Numbered from the stretch's first letter, positions 26,565 through 36,134 are shown. The stretch: 64,000 nt of DNA from Sphingobacteriia bacterium (GCA_017304675.1 JAFKLS010000017.1:700971-764970), one strand, 5' to 3'. Notes: generated from the letters alone by a model not told the origin. Program-made: numbers and translations.

Positions 26565-27173
26565 TTAATATTCTTGTATTGCTCTTTTAACTGCTTTACT
26601 TAGAGGAGAAACGGTACTGGCAAAGAAATGCGTAAGCGTGCCTTCCCGGTTAATAAGATATTTGCTAAAATTCCAAAGCGGAGCCTGTGAGCACCAGCCG
26701 TTTTTATCGGGATTACTTAGCCATTCAAAAACCATATTTTGCTCCGGATTTTTAATAACCACAGACTTTTTCATTATAGGAAAACTAACCCCATAGTTCA
26801 TTTTACAAAAGCTGGCTATTTCCTCATCGCTTTTCTGTCCCTGCTGTTTAAAATCGTTTGAAGGAAACGCAAGAATAATCAGCGATCCCTTTTGTTGCTC
26901 ATACAGCTTCTCCAATTCGGCATATTGTGCAGTATAACCGCAGTTACTCGCTGTATTAACGAGCATTACATTTTTTCCTTTTAGCAAACTAAAAGAAAAA
27001 GTAGTGCCGTTGTTGGCATTGGCAAACAATTCATAAAAAGAGAGAATGGGTTTTATTTGTTGATGATTAGATAAAACATTACCTGTTTTATGAAATAATT
27101 TTTCTTTCAACATCAGTATAGGATATACTGCTTTTAAAAAAGATTGTCTTGGCGTCATTCGTATATATTTCAT
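26565..27173 (-). CDS. Glutathione peroxidase (Cys type)
   Basis: Thiol peroxidase of the GPx family, 202 residues. The peroxidatic residue is Cys78 in VNTASNCGYT (Cys instead of Sec). The Gln and Trp partners are in FPSNDFKQQGQ and WNFSKYLINREG. No resolving Cys is obvious in the usual alpha-2 position. An unusual N-terminal extension of about 40 residues with a hydrophobic stretch (LKAVYPILML) is present; an internal start is possible. It is convergent with dusB, with only 5 nt between stops. Confidence 0.88.
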   Translation of the reverse strand: MKYIRMTPRQSFLKAVYPILMLKEKLFHKTGNVLSNHQQIKPILSFYELFANANNGTTFSFSLLKGKNVMLVNTASNCGYTAQYAELEKLYEQQKGSLIILAFPSNDFKQQGQKSDEEIASFCKMNYGVSFPIMKKSVVIKNPEQNMVFEWLSNPDKNGWCSQAPLWNFSKYLINREGTLTHFFASTVSPLSKAVKRAIQEY

Positions 27174-27245
27174 GAATAATAAAACGAGTACAAAAATTAA
27201 TCGTAGCCATTAACCGGCAGAAGAAACGATCGCTTTGTTTAATAA

Positions 27246-28625
27246 CTATTTTACAATCATCTTAAACAAACCCAGCCGTCCCTTAAAAGGTGGGTATTTT
27301 AAAGCAGGATCAAACCAGTTAGGCGTTTTCATTACTGCTTTTTTATGTGTGAAAGTGTCAAATGAAAATTTGCCATGATAATTGCCGGTTCCGCTAAAAC
27401 CCCTTCCTCCAAATGGCAGGTAATGATTGGTTAAATGCCAGCTTGCATTGTTTACACATGCCCCGCCTGCGGGTACTGCCTCTAACCACTCTTTTTCTTT
27501 TTTATGGCTTCTGGTAAATATGTAAAAAGCAAGAGGGTTTGCATGCTGCTTAACAATGGCCAAAGCTTCTTCCATAGTATTAAAACTAATTACCGGAAGT
27601 ATTGGGCCAAAAATTTCTTCCTGCATTACTTTACTGTTCAATGAAACATCTGTTAATATAGTTGGCTGAATATATAAAGTGTTTTCGTTGTAATGCCCGC
27701 CATAATAAACCTGACCGTTATTAAGATAACCGGTAACGCGATGGAATTGTTTCTGATTGATTATTCTGCCGTAATTGGCATGCGCAGAAGCATCTTCTCC
27801 AAAAAAACGAAGAATATTCTTTTTTAGCTGTTCTAATAATTTTTCTTTCTGAGAAATGTGCACCAGAATATAATCGGGGGCTACACACATTTGCCCACAA
27901 TTAGAAAATTTGGTAACGGCAATTCTTTTAGAAGCTATTGCAATATCCGCATCCTGCTCAATGATACAAGGGCTTTTACCTCCCAGTTCAAGCGTAACGG
28001 GCACCAGTTTTTCTGCAGCCATGCCATAAATAATTTTACCTACTGCTGTGCTGCCGGTATAAAAAACATGATCGAACCTGAAATGCTTCATCATCTCACC
28101 AATCATGGCAGCTCCATCTCCCTGCACGAATAAAATATATTCTTTCGGAAAAACTTCTTCAATTATTTGCTGCATTATCCTGGCTGTTGCCGGTGCAAAC
28201 TCACTGGGTTTTAATACAATGCAGTTACCTGCTGCTATGGCACCAATTAAGGGCGTAAATAAAAGCTGTAAAGGGTAATTCCATGGTCCAATAATAAGCA
28301 CTACACCCAAGGGTTCTTTCATTATGCTGCTGGAAGAAGGCATATTCAGCAAATTGGTGCCTACCTTTTCATCCTGCATCCAGCTTTTTAAATGTTTTAA
28401 AGCAGTATTAATTTCACTGATCACAAAGCCATTCTCGGTAACCCAGCATTCTTCCCTGCTCTTCTTCAAATCTATATACAATGCTTCGTATAAATCTTCT
28501 TCGTGCTGAAGTAGTGCCTGCTTCAGTAATAACAACTGCCTTTTTCTGAACTGGTACGAAGTAGTTTGCCTCGATTGAAAAAAAGCACTGCATGCTTCTA
28601 ATTGCGATAATAAAGTTGTTTGCAT
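27246..28625 (-). CDS. NAD(P)-dependent aldehyde dehydrogenase (class 3 type)
   Basis: Oxidises fatty or aromatic aldehydes to acids. The 459-residue length and the absence of the N-terminal extension fit class 3 enzymes. Visible are GPWNYPLQLLFTPLIGAIAAGN, the Rossmann G-x-T-x-x-G region FYTGSTAVGK, the general base in LELGGKSP, the catalytic Cys in FSNCGQMCVAPDY and the EEIFGPILPV segment. It is divergent from psd with a 52-nt gap from its start to the psd promoter. Confidence 0.93.
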   Translation of the reverse strand: MQTTLLSQLEACSAFFQSRQTTSYQFRKRQLLLLKQALLQHEEDLYEALYIDLKKSREECWVTENGFVISEINTALKHLKSWMQDEKVGTNLLNMPSSSSIMKEPLGVVLIIGPWNYPLQLLFTPLIGAIAAGNCIVLKPSEFAPATARIMQQIIEEVFPKEYILFVQGDGAAMIGEMMKHFRFDHVFYTGSTAVGKIIYGMAAEKLVPVTLELGGKSPCIIEQDADIAIASKRIAVTKFSNCGQMCVAPDYILVHISQKEKLLEQLKKNILRFFGEDASAHANYGRIINQKQFHRVTGYLNNGQVYYGGHYNENTLYIQPTILTDVSLNSKVMQEEIFGPILPVISFNTMEEALAIVKQHANPLAFYIFTRSHKKEKEWLEAVPAGGACVNNASWHLTNHYLPFGGRGFSGTGNYHGKFSFDTFTHKKAVMKTPNWFDPALKYPPFKGRLGLFKMIVK

Positions 28626-28677
28626 AATACCGGTTTTCTATAACCCGTGCTGCCAAGTTAATAATGAAGTTTGAATA

Positions 28678-28708
28678 TTGATAGGAGCTGGGAAATCTTT
28701 TACATTTG
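28678..28708 (+). promoter_or_regulatory. Bacteroidota-type promoter of psd
   Basis: TTG at 28678-28680 and TACATTTG at 28701-28708 are 23 nt apart (first base to first base), the same geometry as the asd leader promoter. The psd ATG at 28726 lies 17 nt after the -7 element. Confidence 0.6.
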
Positions 28709-28725
28709 CAGTTCAAATTTTACGA

Positions 28726-29382
28726 ATGACAATTCATAGAGAAGGTTATAGAACCATTGGTATTGCCGCACTGATTTTCGGGTTGCTAAACGTGGCCTCG
28801 TTTTCTTTTTTAAGTTCAGATGTTCATTGGCTCTCATTACTCATTTTTATTGTAACGTTGGGGCTCTTGTTGTTTATTGTTTCTTTTTTCAGGATACCTA
28901 ACAGGCAACTTACTGTTGATGATTCTAAGATCATTTGCCCGGCAGATGGTAAAGTGGTGGTGATTGAAGAAGTGGTTGATGAGGAATATTTTAAGAACAA
29001 ACGCATTCAGGTAAGCATTTTTATGAGCCCTGCCAATGTTCATGTAAACAGAAACCCTATTAATGGTGAAGTAACATATAACCAATACCATAAAGGAAAA
29101 TACCTGGTAGCATGGCATCCTAAGAGCTCTACGGAAAATGAAAGATGGAGTGTGGCTGTAAAAAACAGCCATGGCGAAATTTTGTACAAACAAATTGCAG
29201 GAGCTTTGGCAAAAAGAATTTGTAATTATACAAAAGTGGGGCAACAGGTAAAACAAACAGAGGAATATGGCTTTATTAAATTCGGCAGCAGGGTAGATGT
29301 ATTATTACCTGTAGGAACAAAAGTGAATGTTGCGTTAAATCAGGTTGTTAAAGGAGGCGTTACCGTATTGGCCAGTTGGTAA
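28726..29382 (+). CDS. psd: Phosphatidylserine decarboxylase
   Basis: Converts phosphatidylserine to phosphatidylethanolamine. The proenzyme (218 residues from the chosen ATG) has two N-terminal hydrophobic helices (about 12-30, 35-54) and the metal-free catalytic core with CPADGKVVVI and SIFMSPANVHVNR. The self-cleavage site is Gly187-Ser188 in KFGSRVDVLLP, where Ser becomes the pyruvoyl group. It is the short bacterial/archaeal-like form. Start 28678 was rejected because it lies inside the promoter. Confidence 0.93.
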   Translation: MTIHREGYRTIGIAALIFGLLNVASFSFLSSDVHWLSLLIFIVTLGLLLFIVSFFRIPNRQLTVDDSKIICPADGKVVVIEEVVDEEYFKNKRIQVSIFMSPANVHVNRNPINGEVTYNQYHKGKYLVAWHPKSSTENERWSVAVKNSHGEILYKQIAGALAKRICNYTKVGQQVKQTEEYGFIKFGSRVDVLLPVGTKVNVALNQVVKGGVTVLASW

Positions 29383-29446
29383 CCATTCATGTAAAACGAT
29401 ATTTTTATATTTTGTTTTATTTATCTTTAAGGCAAAATTAATTAGT

Positions 29447-29659
29447 ATGAAAAAATTTTTAGTGTTGGCCACTGCCGCCTTCCTTTTCAATGGCATTGCT
29501 TTTGCGCAAGACAAAACAAAGGATAAGCCTAAAGAGAAATGCGCTAAAGAGTGCTGTAAAGGCGGAAAAGAAAAATGTGAAAAAGATTGCAAAGGAAAAG
29601 ACGCCAAATGCAGTAAAGACGAAAAGAAAGAAACTAAAACATCAACCAAAAAAGCATAA
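29447..29659 (+). CDS. Small secreted Lys/Cys-rich protein
   Basis: A 70-residue exported protein. The signal peptide (1-19, ending GIAFAQ) is followed by a very basic mature part with seven Cys and many Lys, in patterns such as CAKECCKGG and KCEKDCKGK. It could bind metal or nucleic acid, but no family is recognised. I chose the ATG at 29447 because it starts a proper signal peptide; the longer frame begins inside psd. A strong terminator follows directly. Confidence 0.75.
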   Translation: MKKFLVLATAAFLFNGIAFAQDKTKDKPKEKCAKECCKGGKEKCEKDCKGKDAKCSKDEKKETKTSTKKA

Positions 29660-29679
29660 CGATTGCGTTGAAATTTTTT

Positions 29680-29710
29680 AATCCCCGGCAATTTTTCCGG
29701 GGATTTTTTT
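29680..29710 (+). terminator. Intrinsic terminator after the Lys/Cys-rich gene
   Basis: A perfect 9-bp stem AATCCCCGG (29680-29688) / CCGGGGATT (29697-29705) with an 8-nt loop, followed by T (through 29710). It ends the psd-side transcript and overlaps the end of the convergent HAD gene. Confidence 0.9.
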
Positions 29711-30404
29711 ATAAAATATGCTCCAGTTCCTTTAAATGTTTTATTTCGTAGGTAGCTTGTATATGTGGCTGTATGTGTAAATGATTTACAAAAACAGTAT
29801 CCATCCCTGCATTTATTCCTCCTTGTATATCTGCTTCAAGGTTATCACCTATCATAATACTTTCCTCAGGGTTCGCTCCTGTTTTTTGAAAGGCATAATC
29901 AAAAATTTCCTTATTCGGTTTTAAACTATTGCTGGCCTCGGAGGTAATGATTTCCAAAAAATAAACAGACAGGTTACTATTCTTTAGTTTGTTATGCTGC
30001 ACTTTTTCAAAACCGTTGGTTACAAGATGCAGCTTATATGCTTTGTTCTGCAGGTAATTTAATATTTCAAAAGTATAAGGAAAGAGGTTTTTCTTGGTAG
30101 GCAGCAATTCTAAAAAACCTGCCGACATTTTTTTTGATAAATCTTCATCGCCTATCTTAAAATCCAGCAAAGCCAGCCACATTCTTTTCCATCTTAACTC
30201 TTCTTGTTTAATAAAGCCCTTGGTATATCTATCCCATAGCCGTTCATTGTGCATGCTGTATTGGCTAAAAAAAACATCAAAATCGTGCACTCCTTTTTCT
30301 TTCAGGTTATACTCTGTATAAAGCTCGCTCAGTGTTTCTTTGGCATTGGCCTCAAAATCCCATAATGTGTGATCCAGATCAAAAAATAAATGTTTATATG
30401 CCAT
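29709..30404 (-). CDS. YjjG-family noncanonical pyrimidine nucleotidase (HAD hydrolase)
   Basis: A HAD-superfamily phosphatase of 231 residues. Motif I is FFDLDHTLWDF with nucleophile Asp9 and Asp11. Motif II is HLVTNG, motif III the Lys in SLKPNKEIFDYAF and motif IV IMIGDNLEADIQGGINAG. The DLDHTLWDFE beginning is typical of the YjjG group, which dephosphorylates noncanonical pyrimidine nucleotides. The ATG at 30404 was chosen over 30440 because it gives the short N-terminus of the family. Confidence 0.88.
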   Translation of the reverse strand: MAYKHLFFDLDHTLWDFEANAKETLSELYTEYNLKEKGVHDFDVFFSQYSMHNERLWDRYTKGFIKQEELRWKRMWLALLDFKIGDEDLSKKMSAGFLELLPTKKNLFPYTFEILNYLQNKAYKLHLVTNGFEKVQHNKLKNSNLSVYFLEIITSEASNSLKPNKEIFDYAFQKTGANPEESIMIGDNLEADIQGGINAGMDTVFVNHLHIQPHIQATYEIKHLKELEHIL

Positions 30405-30477
30405 GCGATAAAAATACGAATTACGATAAACGGATAACAATTTAGCCGAGTATTTATCTTTACGTAAATTTTTTGTT

Positions 30478-31176
30478 ATGCTAATTGTAATTACAGGTGC
30501 TTCAAGAGGAATAGGGAAGGCTTTTGCTGAAATATTTGCAGAACCCGATGCCGTTATACTGCTTGCTGCAAAGAACGAGGAAACGCTTGCGGTAACCTGT
30601 GCTGAATTATCTAAACAATACCCGGAAACAAAATTTCATTCAAAAAACATAGATGCGGCCAGGCCCGAAGAAATGAAGGCATTTGGCAATTGGTGCTTGC
30701 AGTTTGGTGTACCCGATATTGTAATTAATAATGTGGGCTTCTTTGTTCCCGGCTCCATTGCAACTGAAAAAGAAGGGTTGATTGATGATATGCTGAATAC
30801 CAATTTCAGAAGCGCTTATGAGCTTTCCAGAACATTACTTCCTGCAATGAAAGCAAAAAAAGCGGGCCATATCTTTAACATATGTTCTATAGCATCGCTG
30901 CATGCTTATGCCAATGGAGGAAGTTACAGCATCAGTAAATTTGCAATGCTTGGCTTTAGTAAAAACCTGAGAGAAGAATTGAAACCATTTAATATTAAGG
31001 TTACCTCTGTAATGCCGGGTGCAGTGTATACAGACAGCTGGAACGGATCGGGAGTTGATGAAAACAGAATTATGAAGCCTTCCGATATTGCACAAATGGT
31101 ACACGCTGCGGCCAAACTTTCCCCTCAAGCCTGCGTGGAAGAGATTGTGATACGACCCCAGTTAGGCGATTTGTAG
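30478..31176 (+). CDS. Short-chain dehydrogenase/reductase
   Basis: A classical SDR of 232 residues. The cofactor loop is VITGASRGIGKAF (residues 3-15). The structural motif INNVG (about 84-88, for NNAG) is followed by the catalytic Ser in CSIASLHAYANGG and the YSISK motif with the active Tyr and Lys. PG near VMPGAVYTDSW follows. The substrate is unknown. It stands 78 nt upstream of the LpxH-like gene, in the same direction. Confidence 0.9.
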   Translation: MLIVITGASRGIGKAFAEIFAEPDAVILLAAKNEETLAVTCAELSKQYPETKFHSKNIDAARPEEMKAFGNWCLQFGVPDIVINNVGFFVPGSIATEKEGLIDDMLNTNFRSAYELSRTLLPAMKAKKAGHIFNICSIASLHAYANGGSYSISKFAMLGFSKNLREELKPFNIKVTSVMPGAVYTDSWNGSGVDENRIMKPSDIAQMVHAAAKLSPQACVEEIVIRPQLGDL

Positions 31177-31254
31177 CCTGCCATAACAATTTGTTCACTT
31201 GCAAATTACATTTACTTAATATTCATGTGAGAATTTTGGAAAACGAATCCTTAC

Positions 31255-32124
31255 ATGGAAAAAAGACAAGTGGATGTGGCAGTGCTGAGTGATTTACATT
31301 TAGGAACCTATGGATGCCACGCCAAAGAAATAGTAAACTACCTTAAAAGCATCTCTCCACAAATACTTATTTTGAATGGTGATGTGATTGACGTTTGGCA
31401 ATTCAGGAAAAAATATTTCCCCCTAACACACATACAGGTAATTAAAGAAATTATAAGCCTTGCCTCTAAGGGCACCCGGGTGATTTATGTAACGGGTAAC
31501 CACGACGAAACGCTCCGCCGATACAGCAACCTGCAAATGGGCAATTTACAACTGGTAGATAAAATTGTAATGGAAATTGATGGAAAGATGTGCTGGGTTT
31601 TTCACGGCGATGTGTTTGATTCTACAACCAAAGGCAGCGCTAAAATGCTTGCAAAACTGGGAAGTCATGGATATGATGTGCTTATCAGGGTTAATCGTTT
31701 TGTGAACTGGATATTGCAAATGATGGGCAAAGAAAAAATGAGCCTGTCTAAACGCGTAATGAACAGCGTGAACAAAGCCATTATTAAAGTGAACAATTTT
31801 GAGCAAACGGCTGCAGAAATAGCCATTGATAAAAAATATGATTATGTGATCTGCGGCCACATTCATGAACCGCAAATACGGGAAGTGGTAACCGATAAAG
31901 GGAAAGTAACATATTTAAACAGCGGAGATTGGGTAGAACATTTAACGGCACTGGAATATGCCCATGGTAATTGGAAATTATACCATTACGATGAAAAAGA
32001 ATATGCACAGGCTCCTATAATAAACATGGACAAAAAACTACCTGACCTGAATGTGGTGATTGATGAAGTGAAAATGTTTTGCCCTATTCCAAAAAGTTAC
32101 GCCAATATTTTATTATCCGTTTAG
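31255..32124 (+). CDS. UDP-2,3-diacylglucosamine diphosphatase-like metallophosphoesterase
   Basis: A calcineurin-like phosphoesterase of 289 residues. Metal motifs are LSDLHLGTYG, NGDVIDVWQF, TGNHDETLR, VFHGDVFD and CGHIHEP. It belongs to the LpxH-related group but differs from the LpxH at 10525 in its longer C-terminus and in having no membrane segment. It lies one base before a glycosyltransferase gene (TAG T ATG), so the pair probably acts in one envelope glycolipid pathway. The cell would then have two such hydrolases. Confidence 0.87.
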   Translation: MEKRQVDVAVLSDLHLGTYGCHAKEIVNYLKSISPQILILNGDVIDVWQFRKKYFPLTHIQVIKEIISLASKGTRVIYVTGNHDETLRRYSNLQMGNLQLVDKIVMEIDGKMCWVFHGDVFDSTTKGSAKMLAKLGSHGYDVLIRVNRFVNWILQMMGKEKMSLSKRVMNSVNKAIIKVNNFEQTAAEIAIDKKYDYVICGHIHEPQIREVVTDKGKVTYLNSGDWVEHLTALEYAHGNWKLYHYDEKEYAQAPIINMDKKLPDLNVVIDEVKMFCPIPKSYANILLSV

Positions 32125-32125
32125 T

Positions 32126-33181
32126 ATGAAAATATTTTATGCCATACAAGCTACAGGAAATGGCCATATAGCAAGGGCCATAGAGCTTATGCCTTATCTG
32201 CAGCAATATGGCAATGTTGATATTTTTTTAAGCGGAAGCAATGCTAACCTGGATATTAACCTGCCTGTTAAATACAGGAGTAAAGGAATTAGCTTATTCT
32301 ATGGCAACCGCGGCGGGCTGAACTATTGGAAAATGTTCAAAAGCTTTTCCCCCGTTCAGGCGTATAAAGAGGCCCGGTCTTTACCGGTTGAGCAATATGA
32401 TATAGTGATTAATGATTTTGAAGCGATCACCTCCCTGGCATGCAGGTTAAAGCATGTACCTTCTGTTAACTTCGGGCATCAGGCAAGTTTTATAAGTAAT
32501 AACACACCAAGGCCTTTGCATAAAGACCTGGCCGGCGAATTGGTGCTGAAATATTATGCCCCTGCAAAAAACTATGTGGGTTTGCATTTTAAGCAATACG
32601 ATGATTTTATTTTTTCGCCGGTTATTAAAGATGCTGTTTTAAAAGCAGAGCCTACCGATAAAGGGCATGTTACTGTTTATCTTTCTCATTACAGCGATGA
32701 AGTGATACTTCAGTACTTGCAAAAACTTTCACATATTCCTTTTCAGGTATTCAGTAAAAAAAGAAAACAGGTTGAAGTGATTAAGAATGTTACATTCATT
32801 CCGGTAAATAATACTGCTTTTACCGAAAGTATGATTACAGCTCATGGTATTGTTACCGGCGCCGGTTTTGAAACACCTGCCGAAGCTTTATATCTTGGAA
32901 AGAAATTATTGTGCCTGCCTATTCGCGGGCAATACGAACAGTTGTGCAATGCTGCGGCTTTAAAAGATTTTAATGTTAAGATTGTAGATAAAATATCGGA
33001 AACCTTCCCTGGTGAAATAGAAAATTGGTTATTAAAAGAAGATCAAAAAAAACTAACACTACAGCAATCTACTTACGAAACCGTGCAGCATGTAATTGAT
33101 ATTGCCAGAAATACACGGAAAGAAAAGTTTATCAACTTGCCCGGCCTTTTAACGGAAGAAGATCTTTTGGCAATGGGTTAA
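32126..33181 (+). CDS. GT-B glycosyltransferase (GT28-like, MJ1255/VC2487 type)
   Basis: A 351-residue GT-B protein. The N-terminus MKIFYAIQATGNGHIARAIELM is typical of a group of MurG/UGT-like enzymes. VIVDFE-type segment VINDFEAITSLAC and the C-terminal GIVTGAGFETPAEALYLGKKLLCLPIRGQYEQ (nucleotide-sugar site with GxGFETPAEAL) support this. It is directly coupled to the LpxH-like hydrolase, suggesting glycolipid synthesis. It overlaps the convergent desaturase gene by four bases. Substrates are unknown. Confidence 0.85.
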   Translation: MKIFYAIQATGNGHIARAIELMPYLQQYGNVDIFLSGSNANLDINLPVKYRSKGISLFYGNRGGLNYWKMFKSFSPVQAYKEARSLPVEQYDIVINDFEAITSLACRLKHVPSVNFGHQASFISNNTPRPLHKDLAGELVLKYYAPAKNYVGLHFKQYDDFIFSPVIKDAVLKAEPTDKGHVTVYLSHYSDEVILQYLQKLSHIPFQVFSKKRKQVEVIKNVTFIPVNNTAFTESMITAHGIVTGAGFETPAEALYLGKKLLCLPIRGQYEQLCNAAALKDFNVKIVDKISETFPGEIENWLLKEDQKKLTLQQSTYETVQHVIDIARNTRKEKFINLPGLLTEEDLLAMG

Positions 33182-33954
33182 ACTGTTTTTAAATGCGGAA
33201 GCCTGTTTTTCACCTCTTCAAATTTTAAATCGTAATCATTTCTCAGGGTACCCATCCATCTATCCCACCATAAAAAATACAATCCGTAATTACCTTTAAA
33301 ATGTTGATGATGCTGGTTATGGTTAACAGAAGTATTGATCCATCTTCCCAGCCAATGTTTGTTAAAACCTTTCGGATAAATTTCCCAACCCAGATGTCCG
33401 TATACATTGTAAACGATCATAAATAAAAAAAAGAAAAACAGATGCCAGAAGGTAATGGGCATTATGAATACAAATACAATAAAAATGCCTGCTTCCACCA
33501 CTGCTTCGGTAGGATAAAAAGCATATGCAGCCCAGGGAGAAGGATTGGTTGATTTGTGGTGCAGCAAATGAAATGTTTTAAACAATGCCGGATGATGCAT
33601 AAGCCTGTGTGTCCAGTAAAAATAGGTGTCGTGAACAAGGAACATTAACGGGAATGCAGCCCAAAACCACAACATGCCATATTGATGAATGTCTTTATAA
33701 AAAAAAGTATACTGCCTCACAGGTGTTCCCAGTATAAAGGCAGGCACCAGTGCAAAAATGATCATAGTGATTACGGAATAAAATATTTCCCTTCTGTAAT
33801 CTTTACTATTAGGAAAACGAAGTTGTATTTTCTTGAAACTTATTTTTTTCTTTAGCAAAACATACCATACTAACCATACAGTTCCTGCAAAAAGAAAATA
33901 CCGTAAAGAAACTGTTTGTAATGTAGTGCTGAAGTGTTGCCAAAAAGAATTCAT
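33178..33954 (-). CDS. Sterol desaturase / fatty-acid hydroxylase family protein
   Basis: A di-iron membrane oxygenase of 258 residues with about four hydrophobic helices. The three His clusters are HDTYFYWTHRLMHH, FHLLHH and NHNQHHQHF. In Bacteroidota relatives hydroxylate or desaturate fatty acids, carotenoids or ornithine lipids; the substrate here is not predictable. It is transcribed ahead of no other gene and is preceded by the flavin reductase gene with a 9-nt gap. Confidence 0.88.
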   Translation of the reverse strand: MNSFWQHFSTTLQTVSLRYFLFAGTVWLVWYVLLKKKISFKKIQLRFPNSKDYRREIFYSVITMIIFALVPAFILGTPVRQYTFFYKDIHQYGMLWFWAAFPLMFLVHDTYFYWTHRLMHHPALFKTFHLLHHKSTNPSPWAAYAFYPTEAVVEAGIFIVFVFIMPITFWHLFFFFLFMIVYNVYGHLGWEIYPKGFNKHWLGRWINTSVNHNQHHQHFKGNYGLYFLWWDRWMGTLRNDYDLKFEEVKNRLPHLKTV

Positions 33955-33963
33955 ACTATAAAA

Positions 33964-34854
33964 TTATACATTCTCTCCTGCCAATAAAACCTGCCAGGCA
34001 GCGTTAACGTTTCCTTCATCCAGCAGTTGTTTGGCATAACGGTGCAATTCTTTTTCCATTTCAACAGGGTTTACAGAAAAGTATTGCACTATGTTTTTAA
34101 GTGTATCGTTTGTAAATGCTACATCTACTTCCGGCAATTGCTGCACATTGGCCAATTGTCCAAGATTATTGCCGGTAAGTATGGCGCTGCAGCGTATACT
34201 TTCCGGTAAGGCATCTATACCTATACCCAGTTCCTTGTTGGGTTTGGCTACAGTAAACAGGTTCGCTTTGTTAATTACGGCATAATAATCACCACCGAGC
34301 CTTGCAACATGTTCTATTTTTTGCTGATCAATCATTGAGCCGTCTTCATTCAATACAGATTCATCTACATGCATGCATAATACTTCGGCAATAATTAATT
34401 GGCCTGCACCCGGCTGATCTCCCAAACTCTTCACTTCATTTACTTTACACTCCATTTTTATCTTCGCTTCTTTTACCATTGGAGGTTTTATAATACTTGC
34501 AGCCTCTTTTGTAAAACCGGCTTTAATAAATTCATCTACATTCCTGGGATATTCGCAACTGCTTAAACTTACCTGTTGCACCATAGTGTAATCGCAAATG
34601 TTAACCACCACTTCAGGAACTTCTAAAACATTCAGTAATGTATGCTTCAGGTGATTGTCTCTGCCACTTCTTGATGGTGAAAAAATAATGATAGGCGGAT
34701 TGGTGGAAAAAAGATTGAAGAAGCTGAAAGGGCTTAAGTTTATATTGCCCTCTCTGTTAATCGTACTTGCAAATGCAATAGGGCGTGGGGCTATGGCATG
34801 TTGCAGCCAGGCCTGGCGTTTGGGTATTGCAAGTTCTTGTATGTTGATGATCAT
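33964..34854 (-). CDS. Flavin reductase-like FMN-binding protein
   Basis: A 296-residue split-barrel flavoprotein (DIM6/NTAB type). The N-terminal half contains RPIAFASTINREGNINLSPFSFFN and SPSRSGRDNHLKHTLLN, which hold FMN. Such proteins supply reduced flavin or act as oxidoreductases. The extra C-terminal helical part (after about residue 210) is found in a Bacteroidota subgroup. It lies nine bases upstream of the sterol-desaturase-like gene, a possible electron donor arrangement, but this is inference. The 266-nt gap to the next gene shows no clear feature. Confidence 0.87.
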   Translation of the reverse strand: MIINIQELAIPKRQAWLQHAIAPRPIAFASTINREGNINLSPFSFFNLFSTNPPIIIFSPSRSGRDNHLKHTLLNVLEVPEVVVNICDYTMVQQVSLSSCEYPRNVDEFIKAGFTKEAASIIKPPMVKEAKIKMECKVNEVKSLGDQPGAGQLIIAEVLCMHVDESVLNEDGSMIDQQKIEHVARLGGDYYAVINKANLFTVAKPNKELGIGIDALPESIRCSAILTGNNLGQLANVQQLPEVDVAFTNDTLKNIVQYFSVNPVEMEKELHRYAKQLLDEGNVNAAWQVLLAGENV

Positions 34855-35120
34855 TTGTGAATTACAGATTAGCGGATTGGCGAATTATTTTTTGATTTTT
34901 AATACTGAATAAAGCCTCTTGTTTTCTTTGAGAGCATTACAATTCTTATACTGAAAACCTCATATTGTTTTTGTTTAATCATTTTAGCTTTTAATAAAAT
35001 AGTTATTTTATTGAAGACTTTCCCCGCAAAACCTATTGCATAAACAAAAAAAACAACAAATAGATTATATACGAATAAACAAAATGCTTAACAATTATTC
35101 AATTCGTTCATTCGCATTCG

Positions 35121-36134
35121 TCAATCAATAATTTTCTTTTTCGAAAGAATTGAAAAATTACTTTCCTCTTTTACTATGTTGTTGCTGAGTTTCCCTAACC
35201 CTTCTATTTCCATTTCCACAACATCACCAGGTTGTAACCATTGTTCAATATAATCGGGGTTGTTTAACTTGCCTGTTCCATTCAATTCCAAAAAACATCC
35301 TGTTCCAACAGTACCGCTGCCAATCACATCGCCGGGATAAAGGTTTACGCCATAGCTGCAGCGTTCAATAATCTCTGCAAAGGTCCAGTCCATATCACCT
35401 ATATTGCCTTCACTCACCTGTATACCGTTTACATAACATTTCATATGCAGGTTCCAGCTTTTGCCAATATGGTTGGCCTTGGCCGGTATTTCAAATTGCT
35501 CCAGTTCATCCAAGGTTACCAGGCAGGGGCCAATAACGGTAGCAAAATCTTTGCCTTTGGCAGGCCCAAGATTTAACAGCATTTCTTCCATTTGCAATAC
35601 CCTTGCACTCATATCGTTCATAATCATCAGGCCGCCAATATAGTGGTCGGCTTTCTCTGCCGGTATGTTTCTGCCCTGTTTACAAATAACAATAGCAGCT
35701 TCCAATTCAAAGTCCAATTTATTAAAATGGTCCGGCATACATTCAATTGCTCCGGGTCCCTGAATACTATGATGGTTGGTGAAGTAGAAGATGGGGTATT
35801 GATCGAATTCAGGGATCATAGGCACGCCACGGTTTCTACGGGCTGCTGCAACGTGTTGCCTGAACGCATAACCATCTCTGCAACTTGCAGGAAAAGGAAT
35901 AGGTGCCAATAAATGAACCGCTGCAAGCGGAATCGATTTTTCAATGCCAATCCTGCCATTGAGAATTGCTGCATTTACTTTTTGTGCTATTGGGTAGAGA
36001 TCGTCCCAGTATTGCAAAAAAAGATTCATGCTGCTGGGTAGGTCAGGATGTACCAGGTCGCAATCGTATAAAGCATCGTTGGCCAAAAAAGCCAGCTGAT
36101 CGTGCCCTTCTTTTAAGTAAGAAACCAGTTTCAT
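35121..36134 (-). CDS. Fumarylacetoacetate hydrolase family protein
   Basis: A 337-residue protein of the FAH family. The metal-binding C-terminal domain shows LDFELEAAIVICKQGRNI, MNDMSARVLQ, KGKDFATVIGPCLVT and GDVIGSGTVGTGCFLEL. The N-terminal part SCRDGYAFRQHVAAARRNRG is typical of fumarylacetoacetases of tyrosine degradation. No homogentisate dioxygenase is next to it, so the role in tyrosine breakdown is likely but not proven. It is divergent from the serine hydrolase gene. Confidence 0.9.
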   Translation of the reverse strand: MKLVSYLKEGHDQLAFLANDALYDCDLVHPDLPSSMNLFLQYWDDLYPIAQKVNAAILNGRIGIEKSIPLAAVHLLAPIPFPASCRDGYAFRQHVAAARRNRGVPMIPEFDQYPIFYFTNHHSIQGPGAIECMPDHFNKLDFELEAAIVICKQGRNIPAEKADHYIGGLMIMNDMSARVLQMEEMLLNLGPAKGKDFATVIGPCLVTLDELEQFEIPAKANHIGKSWNLHMKCYVNGIQVSEGNIGDMDWTFAEIIERCSYGVNLYPGDVIGSGTVGTGCFLELNGTGKLNNPDYIEQWLQPGDVVEMEIEGLGKLSNNIVKEESNFSILSKKKIID

